DNA of 64,000 nt from UBA2266 sp964406945 (GCA_964406945.1 CAYOTO010000014.1:1-64000), one strand, 5' to 3'. Positions 1 to 8,617 are shown, counted from the first letter of the stretch. Notes: generated by a model not told the origin, from the letters alone. A program made the numbers and translations.

Positions 1-272
1 CCTATTTTAACATCTTTGAAGATTTCTCAATTTTCTTTTCATGCGATTGCCCTGCTCTACATTCCCGCCTTTAAGGCATGAAATACGTGTAGTATCCTGC
101 CTCTTCAATTTATTATGGGGCCCGGTGCCGCGTGCTTTAGCCATGAAATATTTTTGGACACGAGGGCTGCTACGTCCGACTTTCACTGAAAAACCGGGCG
201 GCTATATGCCTGTGTTGGCAGGCTAATTGTCGATGATCACTGCGATGTCGCACCAGTCAACAGTTCCATCGG
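1..272. other. left-edge non-coding stretch, nothing recognised
   Basis: No convincing coding region. The only open frame (61 codons on the plus strand from 41) has no ribosome-binding site, signal or domain and is probably chance. A short imperfect hairpin (5-bp stem, GCCTG/CAGGC, about 209-224) lacks a T-run. The first gene ends at 273 on the minus strand, so this is its 3' flank. I cannot assign a riboswitch or RNA here. Confidence 0.4.
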
Positions 273-1463
273 TCAAGACCCGGGTCTGTCGAATTGCGGG
301 ACGGGCAGGCGTTCGCCGTCTTTGAGGGCCGATTGGTGCGCGACAATGCCGGGAACCGTCATTGCCACCGCCTCGTAAACATTGACCAGAGGCTCGCGGT
401 CCTGCAGAATGGATGTGACGAATTCATTCGCAAGCGGGCCGTGAGAGCCGCCGTGGCCGCCGGCCGGCATTCCGGGAGGCAGTTCGGGACGGACCGTGTC
501 GGGCATTTTTTTGAGGGTCCCGTGATAGTCGGTGCCCTGCATCCAGCCTTTCTCACCATATACGCGGCCGGTTTCGATGACCACGCCGTGAGTGCCTTTG
601 GCCATCAGCATGCGCGAGGTTCCGCCTTCGCTGGTCTCGAACAGGCCTATCTCGTCTGTGAAGGGATTGTCGTATTTGTTGGCTCCGGGCTTGTAGAGGT
701 CGAAGCCGGCATTGAATCCCAGACAGCTCACGGACGTGAATCGCTTTCCTGTGACGCCTACATAATAAGCGGTAGAGTGGGTCGGGTACCACAGCGGCGG
801 CGAACCCAGGCGCCAGTTCTTGTACGAGCCGATAGGTGTGGAGCTGTAGTGGAAGTATTCACCTTCGGAGTAGACCAGACGTCCGAAGCCTCCGGCCCGG
901 TAGACCTGCCGCATGGCGTAGCAGTCGGCGCGATAGCAGCTTGTCTCGGCCATCATATACTTGAGCCCTGTCTTCTGCACGGTTTCGACCAGTCGCTCGG
1001 CATCTTCGATGGAACCATAGGCGGCGGGAACCGCGGTCATGACGTGCTTGCCGTGATTGAGCACCTCGATGCAGTGGCGGGCGTGGCTGGGGGCGTCGGT
1101 GGCGACGAATACTGCTTCGATATCCGGGTCTTTTACCAGCACCTCCAGAGATTCGTATGCCTTGTCGCAGCGACACGCCTTCATCAATCCTGCGCGGCGG
1201 TCTGGGAACAGATCGCTGACCGCGACGACTTCGACGTTGGGGTGATCCTGGAACCCGAAAGCCGCGCCGAACCTGCAGACGCCGTAGCCTACAATTCCAA
1301 CACGTAACTTGCGGTCGGATACCGGCTCCCATTTACGGGGTCTTTGTCGCTGACGGCCGCGGGCGTTTTTCGATGTTACCGCCGTTGCGGCAAGTGCGCC
1401 GAGTGAAGCCGCTCCTACTTGCCCCAGAAAGTCTCGCCGATAGATCGGATTGGTGTTGGACAT
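273..1463 (-). CDS. Tat-exported Gfo/Idh/MocA-type oxidoreductase lacking the usual EKP lysine
   Basis: 396 residues. The start is set at the ATG at 1463, which has an AAAGGAGA ribosome-binding site 8 bases upstream; a longer frame to 1511 has no such site. The N-terminus carries an RRDFLGQ twin-arginine motif and an alanine-rich segment, so export by Tat is likely. The Rossmann NAD(P)-binding region follows (VGIVGYGVCRFGAAFG, about residues 55-70), then a C-terminal alpha/beta domain. Family members normally have a catalytic lysine in an EKP motif after the 'GK-hydrophobic' strand; here GKHVMTAVPAAYG stands in that place. It may therefore bind a nucleotide-sugar or sugar without classical dehydrogenase chemistry. 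It is transcribed divergently from the GH39-like gene. The fold is certain; the substrate is unknown. Confidence 0.85.
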   Translation of the reverse strand: MSNTNPIYRRDFLGQVGAASLGALAATAVTSKNARGRQRQRPRKWEPVSDRKLRVGIVGYGVCRFGAAFGFQDHPNVEVVAVSDLFPDRRAGLMKACRCDKAYESLEVLVKDPDIEAVFVATDAPSHARHCIEVLNHGKHVMTAVPAAYGSIEDAERLVETVQKTGLKYMMAETSCYRADCYAMRQVYRAGGFGRLVYSEGEYFHYSSTPIGSYKNWRLGSPPLWYPTHSTAYYVGVTGKRFTSVSCLGFNAGFDLYKPGANKYDNPFTDEIGLFETSEGGTSRMLMAKGTHGVVIETGRVYGEKGWMQGTDYHGTLKKMPDTVRPELPPGMPAGGHGGSHGPLANEFVTSILQDREPLVNVYEAVAMTVPGIVAHQSALKDGERLPVPQFDRPGS

Positions 1464-1528
1464 GGCCGGGTCTCCTTTCAGTCCAGTTAACAAAACGCCG
1501 CTCACAACCAAGAGCAGCCACGACGAAC

Positions 1529-1557
1529 ATTCTATTCGAGCGGCAGGTCCTATTCAA
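1529..1557 (-). promoter_or_regulatory. sigma70-like promoter for the Gfo/Idh/MocA gene
   Basis: Read on the minus strand: -35 TTGAAT (1557-1552), 17-nt spacer, -10 TAGAAT (1534-1529). It lies 65 bases upstream of the ATG at 1463 and is back-to-back with the plus-strand promoter at 1580-1608, which has the same -10 hexamer. Called by eye only. Confidence 0.6.
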
Positions 1558-1579
1558 CGACCAATTGATCGATCTTCAC

Positions 1580-1608
1580 TTGGCGGGCCCGTGAGGACAT
1601 GTTAGAAT
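1580..1608 (+). promoter_or_regulatory. sigma70-like promoter with extended -10 for the GH39-like gene
   Basis: -35 TTGGCG (1580-1585), 17-nt spacer, -10 TAGAAT (1603-1608), preceded by TGT as in extended -10 promoters. The predicted start site near 1615 leaves a leader of about 39 nt before the ATG at 1654. Confidence 0.6.
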
Positions 1609-1653
1609 AGCTCATACGAGCTTAAATTGTCACGAAAAAGAAGGATATGCCGC

Positions 1654-3075
1654 ATGAACAGATGTAGTTTTGTGCTTTGGTTGGCTTTACTGCTTGCGGC
1701 CCCTCAAACTCTGCAGGGAGGCCGGACGGGCGAGATAGTAATTGACTGCTCCCGGCGGACAGGCGTTATACGGCCGCTGCACGGGGTCAACAACGGTCCT
1801 CTGAACTTCGGCGGGCTAATCGATCTTTCGGCCTATTACAGGGAGTTGGAGATTCCGCTGGCCCGGCTGCACGATTGCGAGTATCCGACGCCGGATGTAG
1901 TGGATATTCACGTGATTTTTCCTGACTTCGAAGCGGACGCGTCTGCGGCCGAAAACTACAACTTTGCCCGAACCGACGAATATGTCAGAGCTATAGTGGA
2001 AGCCGGGACCGGCATCGTGTACCGGCTGGGCGAGAGCATCGAACATACCCGCAGAAAGTACCATGTGCATCCTCCGGCGGATGTCGAAAAGTGGGCGAAG
2101 GCCTGTACGGGGGTTATCCGCCATTACAACGAGGGCTGGGCCGATGGCTTTCATCACGACATTCGGTACTGGGAGATATGGAACGAGCCGGAAAACAGGC
2201 CTAATATGTGGACCGGCGGCGATGAAGATTATTATAAATTGTATTCCGCCGCGGCCAGGGCGATTAAGGCGGAATACCCCGACCTCAAAGTCGGAGGACC
2301 GTCTGCAGGTTATCAAGGGAGATTTTCGGGCGATACGATGGAGCCGTCGGAATTCCTGAAGGGCTTTTTGACGCTGTGCAGAGATGAAGAACTGCCGCTG
2401 GATTTCTTTTCCTGGCATACCTATACGAATGATCCGACGGTGTATGTCAGCAAGGCCCGGGCGTTGCGAAAACTGCTGGACGATTTTGGCTTTGTGCGAA
2501 CGGAGATGCACCTGAACGAGTGGAACTATCTTCCCGACAACGACTGGACCGCCATCACCCTTGCCGGACAGGGACTCTTGAGAAAACGCTGGTTCGCACG
2601 CGTGGCCGGAGCCGAGGGGGCTGCTTTTACGGCCGGCACGCTTGTCGGCCTGCAGGACAGTCCGGTCGATGTGGCGAATTATTACAGTGGAGACACGAAT
2701 CTTTTCGGGCTGTTCGACCGCTACGGCGCACCCAGAAAGACATATTATGCGATGAAAGCCTTCAAGATGCTACTCGACACGCCGAATCGCCTGATGGTCA
2801 GCGGCAGCCTGCCTGAGTCTTTTACTGTTTGCGCCGGCGCAAATGAGGATACGAGTTTGATCACTATACTGTTAAGCAATCTTCGTGCGGACCGCAGCAG
2901 GTTCCTTGTAAAGATTGAGAATACTCCCGGAGATTTCATATACTCCGGTCAACGGTTCGACCTCGACGATGAACGCGATTTGAGAAAAGTGAGTCTAGAC
3001 TTTCTGACGGACAACGGGATAGCAATTGCAGTCAAAGCTCCGAGCGTAACCGTGCTTCGGCTCAAAAAACATTGA
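1654..3075 (+). CDS. secreted GH39-like glycoside hydrolase
   Basis: 473 residues. The ATG at 1654 follows AAGAAGGA at good spacing; a TTG at 1627 in the same frame is less likely. A Sec signal peptide (SFVLWLALLLAAPQTLQG) leads into a (beta/alpha)8 clan-A-type catalytic domain. WEIWNEPEN carries the presumed acid/base Glu178, and HLNEWNY carries the presumed nucleophile Glu289, the spacing expected for retaining GH39 or related enzymes. The last ~80 residues look like the small beta-domain that closes these proteins. Known GH39 activities include beta-xylosidase and alpha-L-iduronidase; the sequence alone does not settle the substrate. A YdjC-type deacetylase lies 104 nt downstream and may be co-transcribed. 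Related clan-A families (for example GH5 or GH30) are less likely given the WNEPE context. Confidence 0.8.
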   Translation: MNRCSFVLWLALLLAAPQTLQGGRTGEIVIDCSRRTGVIRPLHGVNNGPLNFGGLIDLSAYYRELEIPLARLHDCEYPTPDVVDIHVIFPDFEADASAAENYNFARTDEYVRAIVEAGTGIVYRLGESIEHTRRKYHVHPPADVEKWAKACTGVIRHYNEGWADGFHHDIRYWEIWNEPENRPNMWTGGDEDYYKLYSAAARAIKAEYPDLKVGGPSAGYQGRFSGDTMEPSEFLKGFLTLCRDEELPLDFFSWHTYTNDPTVYVSKARALRKLLDDFGFVRTEMHLNEWNYLPDNDWTAITLAGQGLLRKRWFARVAGAEGAAFTAGTLVGLQDSPVDVANYYSGDTNLFGLFDRYGAPRKTYYAMKAFKMLLDTPNRLMVSGSLPESFTVCAGANEDTSLITILLSNLRADRSRFLVKIENTPGDFIYSGQRFDLDDERDLRKVSLDFLTDNGIAIAVKAPSVTVLRLKKH

Positions 3076-3152
3076 TCTCGAGACTGTGATCGTTGTGTTA
3101 AGTGTCTCAAATTGGTAATGTGCATCCGGCCAAAGTCGGTTGCCGGTTAAAA

Positions 3153-3166
3153 CACGAGTTCTCGTG
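3153..3166 (+). promoter_or_regulatory. small hairpin abutting the ribosome-binding site
   Basis: CACGAGTTCTCGTG folds as a 5-bp stem with a tetraloop. Its last G is the first base of the GGAGG ribosome-binding site (3166-3170) of the downstream deacetylase. Such a stem could tune initiation, or the symmetry may be chance. There is no T-run, so it is not a terminator. Confidence 0.25.
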
Positions 3167-3179
3167 GAGGCTATGGTCC

Positions 3180-4148
3180 ATGTTCGGTAATTATTGCTTA
3201 TCCGTCGTATTTATTGCTATGGCACTAACTTCCGCATCCGCTGCTGAAACAGTATCGCCAACATTCGCCGAGCGTCTCGGCTGGCCGGCGGGAACGAAGG
3301 CGGTAATCTTCCATGTGGACGATGCCGGCATGTCTCACGACAGCAATGTTGGGGCGATCCGGGCTGTCGAAGAGGGAATCGCAACATCAATGAGCATAAT
3401 GGCGCCGTGCTCCTGGGTGCCGGAGATTACACGTTACGTCAAACAGCACCCCGCAACGGACGCCGGTCTGCATATTACGCTGACCGCCGAGTGGAAGAAC
3501 TATCGATGGGGACCGGTGGCGGGCAAAACATCCGTGCCGGGGCTTGTCGATGCCGAGGGATATCTATATAAGGGCGTTTCACAGGTGATGGAGAATGCTT
3601 CGGTCGATGAAGTCGAGACGGAGATTCGGGCTCAACTCGAAAAGCTCCGCTCGGCAGGCATCGAACCGACCCATCTGGACAGCCATATGGGGACTTGTTT
3701 TCTGCCCATCTATTTGAGCCGTTACGTTCAGATCGGAATAGAGGAGAAGATACCGATACTGATTTTCGGCGGTCATATGCAGCATATAGGCTCCGAAGCA
3801 GGTGCGCTCAAGCCGCTCGTGCGGATGGTGGCGATGAATGTGTGGAATGCGGGGCTGCCGGTGATCGACGATCTGGTGACACAGCCGACAAATGCGAAGG
3901 ACTACGAAACCCGCAAAACGCAACTGGTACAATTACTTTCCGATATGAAGCCGGGAATCACAGAAATAATCGTACACTGCACAATGCCCACGGAGGTCTT
4001 TTCGCATATATCAGGCTCGGGGCCGGCCCGGTATGCCGAACTTCGCTTGATGGCCGATCCGGATATCGAGGCATTTATTAAAGACAACGGAATTGTCCTG
4101 ACAAACTGGCGACAACTGATGCAGAGGCGCAAAGAAGTGTCGAAATAA
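3180..4148 (+). CDS. YdjC/ChbG-family carbohydrate deacetylase, exported
   Basis: 322 residues from the ATG at 3180, which follows GGAGG with a 9-nt gap. The predicted signal peptide (YCLSVVFIAMALTSASAAE) suggests a periplasmic location. Motifs of the YdjC/ChbG/HpnK deacetylase family are visible: HVDDAG with Asp47-Asp48, GLHITLT, and HLDSHMG further on, giving the Asp/His metal-binding set. Family members remove N-acetyl groups from oligosaccharides such as chitobiose or hopanoid-linked sugars. Most characterised members are cytoplasmic, so the signal peptide points to action on polysaccharide fragments outside the inner membrane. It follows the GH39-like gene and probably works on the same material. 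It ends head to head with the minus-strand CNB gene. Confidence 0.82.
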   Translation: MFGNYCLSVVFIAMALTSASAAETVSPTFAERLGWPAGTKAVIFHVDDAGMSHDSNVGAIRAVEEGIATSMSIMAPCSWVPEITRYVKQHPATDAGLHITLTAEWKNYRWGPVAGKTSVPGLVDAEGYLYKGVSQVMENASVDEVETEIRAQLEKLRSAGIEPTHLDSHMGTCFLPIYLSRYVQIGIEEKIPILIFGGHMQHIGSEAGALKPLVRMVAMNVWNAGLPVIDDLVTQPTNAKDYETRKTQLVQLLSDMKPGITEIIVHCTMPTEVFSHISGSGPARYAELRLMADPDIEAFIKDNGIVLTNWRQLMQRRKEVSK

Positions 4149-4174
4149 TCGCCGGACAGAAGGTGGAATACGCC

Positions 4175-4672
4175 TTACTTGAAGACGTAGTGCAGCAGTA
4201 TTTCGTCGGCTTTGTGGAGCCTGCGGCTGGCTTCTCTGGCAATGTTAAGGATCAGGACACTGAAGAGTTCCAGATCCGATTTGTACAACGTCAGCAGGGC
4301 TGTGCGGGAGAGGATGATCAAGTCGGTTTCATCGATGGCGATGGCTGTGGCGGCATGGGGCTGAATGCCGATTACGGAGGTCTCGCCGAAGCAGTGGCCC
4401 TCGCCCAGAACGCACAGTTCGAGCGGCGTATCTTTGGCGTTGACTACGAGCTTTATGCGGCCGGAGCGGATGATGTAGATGTGGCTGGGGGGCTCGCCCT
4501 CGGTGAAAACGATGCGGCCGGGCTTGAGATGTACTTTTTCCAGCACCCTGAAGAGCGAATAAAGTTGCTTATCGGTGAGGCCGGCGAAAATTGATATTTT
4601 GTTGATAATCGGGAGCACCTCTTCGGGATTGCAGACTTCCGGAAGAGGCTTGCCTCTCAGTTCATCCAGCAT
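4175..4672 (-). CDS. stand-alone cyclic-nucleotide-binding (CRP-like) domain protein without HTH
   Basis: 165 residues; the ATG at 4672 has AGAAGG upstream. The beta-barrel of the CRP/FNR effector domain is clear (IFAGLTDKQLYSLFRVLEKV, GRIVFTEGEPPSHIYIIRSG, GEGHCFGETSVIG). The phosphate-binding-cassette region reads FGETSVIGIQPHAATAIA, so the Gly-Glu of cyclic-nucleotide binders is present, but the usual RxA arginine is replaced by HAA. A long C-terminal helix (LFSVLILNIAREASRRLHKA) follows. The protein then stops, with no winged-helix DNA-binding domain. It may be a sensor acting by protein contact, or may bind another ligand. A divergent promoter pair separates it from the next gene. Confidence 0.8.
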   Translation of the reverse strand: MLDELRGKPLPEVCNPEEVLPIINKISIFAGLTDKQLYSLFRVLEKVHLKPGRIVFTEGEPPSHIYIIRSGRIKLVVNAKDTPLELCVLGEGHCFGETSVIGIQPHAATAIAIDETDLIILSRTALLTLYKSDLELFSVLILNIAREASRRLHKADEILLHYVFK

Positions 4673-4722
4673 AATTTACCTTCTGTGTGGTTTTGGCCAA
4701 CGAAATCAATGCAGGTGGTTAT

Positions 4723-4751
4723 ATTGTACACGTCGATCGCATGGTTGTGAA
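4723..4751 (-). promoter_or_regulatory. sigma70-like promoter for the CNB-domain gene
   Basis: On the minus strand: -35 TTCACA (4751-4746), 17-nt spacer, -10 TACAAT (4728-4723). Each hexamer matches the consensus at five of six positions. The predicted leader is about 45 nt. It is back-to-back with the promoter at 4777-4805. Confidence 0.6.
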
Positions 4752-4776
4752 GGCTCGAACTGACCATTCCCCGCTC

Positions 4777-4805
4777 TTGCCGCGGCAAGGCAATCGGGTT
4801 AGAAT
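4777..4805 (+). promoter_or_regulatory. sigma70-like promoter for the unrecognised exported protein
   Basis: -35 TTGCCG (4777-4782), 17-nt spacer, -10 TAGAAT (4800-4805). The predicted start is near 4812, consistent with the downstream start at 4860. The same TAGAAT hexamer is used at 1529-1534 and 1603-1608. Confidence 0.55.
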
Positions 4806-4859
4806 GATTGGCATAGATCTGAGTTTCACGACAATTCTGTTTTTCGGCCGGGTGAACGC

Positions 4860-5585
4860 ATGTGCGGCAAACACTTACGTGATAATCGACAGAACGACCA
4901 GCGGTCTAAAGGCTGGCTCTGTTTTGCGATCTCACTGCTTTATATCTGTGGGGCTTTTTTCATACCGAACCGGTGCACAGCGCGTGTGATATGCATTCGT
5001 CTGACCTGCGGCCGCAGAGCTGATACGACCGATCTGAAACGTTTTCGAGAGTTTGGCCGCTGGAGGGATAGCGGACCTAATAGAGCGGCAATTGAGATGT
5101 GGAAGTATCTCTGTGATTACGAGACGGACCTGTATCACTTCAATGAAATCCTGGAGGGGCCCGGGCCCGTTCGACGAGTATGCAACGGGACCGACAATCG
5201 CATCAGCTATTCGGTAGACAGGTCAGGTGAATTCGAAGAGATTCACAGATCAAATGTGCCAACGTGGGTGAATCACTGGCGGTATAACTGGGATGGTGAT
5301 GTAGTGCTGCCCGAACCGGCAGAGACGGTTTACGTCAGGTATACGGCGAATACGGGGCTGAACACCATTCGGGCGTGCCTTCATCTGGTCTCGGAGGTCC
5401 CATCGTACGACCGGCTTAGAATAGTGCACGTGTATCGGCTCGGCGGAGAAGTGGTCGAAAAGGAGAGGCTCGTGGTCGCACCGGCTGATTATCGGTTGGA
5501 TTGCCAGAGCGAACCGGAGAATGTATATTTAAAGATCGAGGCACCGCACTTGGAAAAGTCTGGCGAAAGTGTCCGTTCAGAGTAG
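4860..5585 (+). CDS. unrecognised protein with an N-terminal hydrophobic segment
   Basis: 241 residues. The start at 4860 is chosen because a promoter predicts transcription from about 4812 and GGGTGA lies just upstream; the site is weak. After a basic N-terminus, residues 19-41 (WLCFAISLLYICGAFFIP) form a signal peptide or anchor. The mature part is rich in Trp, Tyr and Asp and has segments such as WKYLCDYETDLYHFNEILEG and VYVRYTANTGLNTIRACLHL. The latter reads like the small beta-sandwich found at the end of large secreted carbohydrate-active proteins. No catalytic motif is visible. It could be a small accessory exoprotein or the surviving C-terminal part of a larger gene. The next gene begins 51 nt downstream and may be co-transcribed. 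Confidence 0.55.
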   Translation: MCGKHLRDNRQNDQRSKGWLCFAISLLYICGAFFIPNRCTARVICIRLTCGRRADTTDLKRFREFGRWRDSGPNRAAIEMWKYLCDYETDLYHFNEILEGPGPVRRVCNGTDNRISYSVDRSGEFEEIHRSNVPTWVNHWRYNWDGDVVLPEPAETVYVRYTANTGLNTIRACLHLVSEVPSYDRLRIVHVYRLGGEVVEKERLVVAPADYRLDCQSEPENVYLKIEAPHLEKSGESVRSE

Positions 5586-5636
5586 AATTGAAAAATGCGT
5601 TCGATTCTACACCCAACAAACATGGAGAAGGTAAAA

Positions 5637-6623
5637 ATGAAGACATCCGACAAGAAGCAGGTTGAGAGAATTTCCAGACGGGCGTTCTGCGCGTCGACCG
5701 CAGTTGCGGCGGCGGGTCTGTATTTGGGCGGACGGTCCGATGTTTGCGCGGCTGAACCAAACAAGGTTAAATTCTATAAGAATCTGGGCCCGGGACATAT
5801 CGGAGTCAGAGCCAATCAGATGCAGGCTCTGGAATATGCAGTCAAGTACGGGTTCGACAGCATTACCCCGAGCGTGGGCGAGTTCAGGAACAAGTCCGAC
5901 GCACAAATAGAACAATGGCTGGCGATCATGAAGGCCAGAGGCATTCGCTATGGAGCGGCGGGACTGCCCGTACAATTTCGAAGAGGTGGGGATGAATTTC
6001 AGAACAGCATGAGTAATTTACCCGGTTACGCCGCCCTGCTGCGGAAACTCGGGGTCACGAGAGTGGCGACCTGGATTCTGCCGGGCCACAATGAGCTTAC
6101 ATATCTTGAGAATTTCAAGCTGCACGAGAACCGCCTGCGAGAAGCAGCTAAAGTACTGAAAGACCACGGCATACGGCTGGGACTGGAATTCGTCGGGCCG
6201 AGGACTTCCCGCTCGCGGTCACGTTATCCGTTTATCAGCACACAGCAGGGAATGATGGAACTGGTTAATGCGCTCGGTACGGGCAACGTCGGGCTGCTTA
6301 TGGATAGCTGGCACTGGTATACGTCCCACGGAACGGCCGAGGAGTTGATGAAGCTTTCCGGCAGAGATATTATTCACGTCCATGTTAACGACGCCCCGGC
6401 CGGAATCGACGTCGATCAGCAGGTCGACAACAAGAGGGCGTTGCCTGTCACCACCGGTGTGATCGACATGAAGGCTTTCGTAAACTGCCTGGCGAAGATC
6501 GGTTACGACGGACCTGTGGAGTGCGAGCCTTTCGATCAGGAGCTACGTAGCATGGATGACGAGGCGGCGGTGCAGAAGACGGGCGCAGCGCTCGAACGCG
6601 TTTGGAAACTGATCTCCGTGTAA
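5637..6623 (+). CDS. Tat-exported sugar isomerase/epimerase-like TIM barrel
   Basis: 328 residues from the ATG at 5637, which has GGAGAAGG just upstream; earlier in-frame ATGs at 5595 and 5622 lack this. ISRRAFCASTAVAAAGLYLGG is a twin-arginine signal. The rest is an AP-endonuclease-2/xylose-isomerase-like barrel. The four expected metal ligands can be placed: Glu in LGLEFVGP, Asp in LLMDSWHWY, His in IIHVHVNDA, and Glu in PVECEPF. Family members isomerise or epimerise sugars and inositols. Many planctomycete members are exported by Tat and lie next to Gfo/Idh/MocA proteins, as here. The substrate is unknown. It converges on the beta-helix gene with a 10-nt gap. Confidence 0.85.
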   Translation: MKTSDKKQVERISRRAFCASTAVAAAGLYLGGRSDVCAAEPNKVKFYKNLGPGHIGVRANQMQALEYAVKYGFDSITPSVGEFRNKSDAQIEQWLAIMKARGIRYGAAGLPVQFRRGGDEFQNSMSNLPGYAALLRKLGVTRVATWILPGHNELTYLENFKLHENRLREAAKVLKDHGIRLGLEFVGPRTSRSRSRYPFISTQQGMMELVNALGTGNVGLLMDSWHWYTSHGTAEELMKLSGRDIIHVHVNDAPAGIDVDQQVDNKRALPVTTGVIDMKAFVNCLAKIGYDGPVECEPFDQELRSMDDEAAVQKTGAALERVWKLISV

Positions 6624-6633
6624 GCAAGGCAGG

Positions 6634-8424
6634 TCAGTGCGGCCGCGGTCCGTAATGAGGCGGCTGCAGGCCGAATTCGTAACAGCCTATGTCGGGACCA
6701 TCGCCCGTGTAATTGTCGGTTATCTGTGGCAGTTCTACACCGGCGTCGATTATGTTTGCGCTGCTTTTAAGTCTCAGATCATAATCTTTGGGGCTGCAGG
6801 TCTTGCCTTCTTCAGGAGCAGCGGCGTTGACGAATATGTCGTAGTCGGTCAGCATCCCGTGCTCTTCGAGACCTGTTGATTCAAACAAAGTCCCGAGACT
6901 GTTGTACCGGCCTGCTTCGCCATCGGCGTCTATCCACTTGAACAGTCTGTCCCGCTCGTTTCGGCGGTAGGCGTTGTAATCCATCGTACTGTATGGGGTT
7001 GGAGAGCCGGAGTCCAGGGCATATCCGCGAGCACTCATAACAAGATTGTTTCTGAAATGGCCGTTCTGCCAGATGGGCGGCGGCCGAAACCCCTGCTCGG
7101 CGCAGCAGGACGTATTGTTGTAGGCCAGAATCCCCGCCGGGTAGTTGTTCAGCTTATAGCTGAGGCGAGTAATGGAATACAATTCGTTGCGAATCAGATA
7201 CACGGGGCCGCCGTAGAAAGGCTGGGTGGACATGCCGGTGTGAGTGTTGTAGCAGCGATTGCGATAGAATCTTACGTTGTGGCAGCCATAGTCGGCTTCA
7301 AAAGTGTCGTCCTGTGCCCAGGACAGGTCGTTATTGTAGAAGTCGATGTTTACGCAGTGCTTGGCAACGTCATCGACTGGGACATCGAAATTGTAAATGG
7401 CGGCCGAGTCGCTGAAGCGGGTTATGCGATTGTAGCAGATCACGTGGCCGCGGCCGTAGACATTGACGCCCGTATGGCCCGGACTCATGTAGGTCTTCGG
7501 AGGACGCGGATACCAGGTCGGGTTTATGCCGATAATTTCGTTGTCGGCGATGTACCAGTTGCTGCATTCGACGCAGCCCGTGTTGATCCCGTAAACAACG
7601 TCATGGATTTTGCACCGCTTTACCACGAGTCCCTTGGAGCCTTTCGGTCTGGCGGCGTAGACGGCCATTTGAGCGTTGCGAAATGTCAGCTTCTCGAAGT
7701 GCAGGTAGTTGGCTCCGTTCAGGGTCACTATTTTTGTTCCGCTGTTAACGCCGTCGCCTTCCAGGATGGCTTCGCCGGTCTCGGGGCCGCGAAAGACGAT
7801 GGGCTTGTTCGGCGTTCCGGATTTCTTCAGTTCGAACGAACCTTTGTAGACACCCGGCGACAACATAATAATATCTCCGGGTGCCGCCTGGTTGCAAGCC
7901 GCCATTAAGCCTTTTTCCGGTGTGGCCTTTATCTTCCGTCCTTTTCCATAAGCCGTGGGTTCGGGCCGAGTTGAAATAGTGACCAGTTTCGCTTCGGCCG
8001 GGGCGCCGCCGTCCGGATCGGACATGGTGAATCGCACCTGGTAGGTCGTCGCCGGTTCCAGAAACAGTACGCTGCCCGCAAAGAGATTGCCGGTTCTGTA
8101 CGGGCCGTACTTCTGGTTGACGATTTCGTGACAAACTCGCAGCATCGGCAAAGCCCGTGTCCAGTTCTCAGTGCCTTCTTTGCGAAATTCAACCGAGACC
8201 GAAGCATTGCGGTTGCTGTCACCGGCTATGTACCACCGAAAGCCCAGATTTTCCAGCGTCGGCGGATCTATGAGGAATTTGCCCGGCTCTATACGGTTCA
8301 TTTTTGGGCCGATGTCGAAGCCCGGAATCGATTTGGCGTCCGCCCGAAGTTGGATCGGCCAAATCAATGCACAAACAAGGAGGCTGGTACATGAGCAACA
8401 TAGACTTACATTTAACCGGTTCAT
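6634..8424 (-). CDS. secreted right-handed parallel beta-helix protein (polysaccharide-lyase-like)
   Basis: 596 residues from the ATG at 8424. The ATG two codons earlier sits directly on the GAAAGGA site, so the later start has the better spacing. A Cys-rich signal peptide (LCCSCTSLLVCALIWPIQLRA) leads to a beta-sandwich of fibronectin-III type (about residues 60-155, FLEPATTYQVRFTMSDPDGG). A beta-helix follows, with the N-terminal cap AACNQAAPGDIIMLSPGVYKG, as in pectate-lyase-fold and chondroitinase-B-like proteins. Coils contain repeated Asn/Gly turns such as IADNEI, FYNNDLSW, FYRNRC and FRNNLVM. The C-terminus ends with the small domain IDAGVELPQITDNYTGDGPDIG common in this group. It probably cleaves or binds an acidic polysaccharide. 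No catalytic residue can be assigned by eye. Confidence 0.8.
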   Translation of the reverse strand: MNRLNVSLCCSCTSLLVCALIWPIQLRADAKSIPGFDIGPKMNRIEPGKFLIDPPTLENLGFRWYIAGDSNRNASVSVEFRKEGTENWTRALPMLRVCHEIVNQKYGPYRTGNLFAGSVLFLEPATTYQVRFTMSDPDGGAPAEAKLVTISTRPEPTAYGKGRKIKATPEKGLMAACNQAAPGDIIMLSPGVYKGSFELKKSGTPNKPIVFRGPETGEAILEGDGVNSGTKIVTLNGANYLHFEKLTFRNAQMAVYAARPKGSKGLVVKRCKIHDVVYGINTGCVECSNWYIADNEIIGINPTWYPRPPKTYMSPGHTGVNVYGRGHVICYNRITRFSDSAAIYNFDVPVDDVAKHCVNIDFYNNDLSWAQDDTFEADYGCHNVRFYRNRCYNTHTGMSTQPFYGGPVYLIRNELYSITRLSYKLNNYPAGILAYNNTSCCAEQGFRPPPIWQNGHFRNNLVMSARGYALDSGSPTPYSTMDYNAYRRNERDRLFKWIDADGEAGRYNSLGTLFESTGLEEHGMLTDYDIFVNAAAPEEGKTCSPKDYDLRLKSSANIIDAGVELPQITDNYTGDGPDIGCYEFGLQPPHYGPRPH

Positions 8425-8538
8425 TCGCATTCCTTTCGGATCGTAGGTTCCTTTACGCTTCAGATGTCAGCTTTACGAGTTATATCCTAGTCGTTTTTGC
8501 TGCGGTGTTCAACCGGCCTAACCGTCGAAAGATTTGGG

Positions 8539-8569
8539 TTGACCGGCAAGTGCTGCAGTTGTTTAGATA
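8539..8569 (+). promoter_or_regulatory. weak candidate promoter for the ThuA fusion gene
   Basis: -35 TTGACC (8539-8544) and -10 TAGATA (8564-8569) with a long 19-nt spacer. It lies about 50 nt upstream of the start at 8618. Marginal, because both spacing and -10 depart from the other promoters here. Confidence 0.3.
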
Positions 8570-8617
8570 TTCTCATCGTTTCAACAGATACAGCTTATCA
8601 AAAGAAAGATGCAACTC

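Noticed and set aside
41..226. 61-codon open frame at the left edge
   Set aside because: No ribosome-binding site, no recognisable sequence, and Cys/Pro/Arg-rich composition expected by chance.
8425..8617. Minus-strand promoter TTGAAC ... TATAAC for the beta-helix gene
   Set aside because: The spacer is 22 nt, far outside the usual 16-19, so I left it unannotated although TATAAC is a fair -10.
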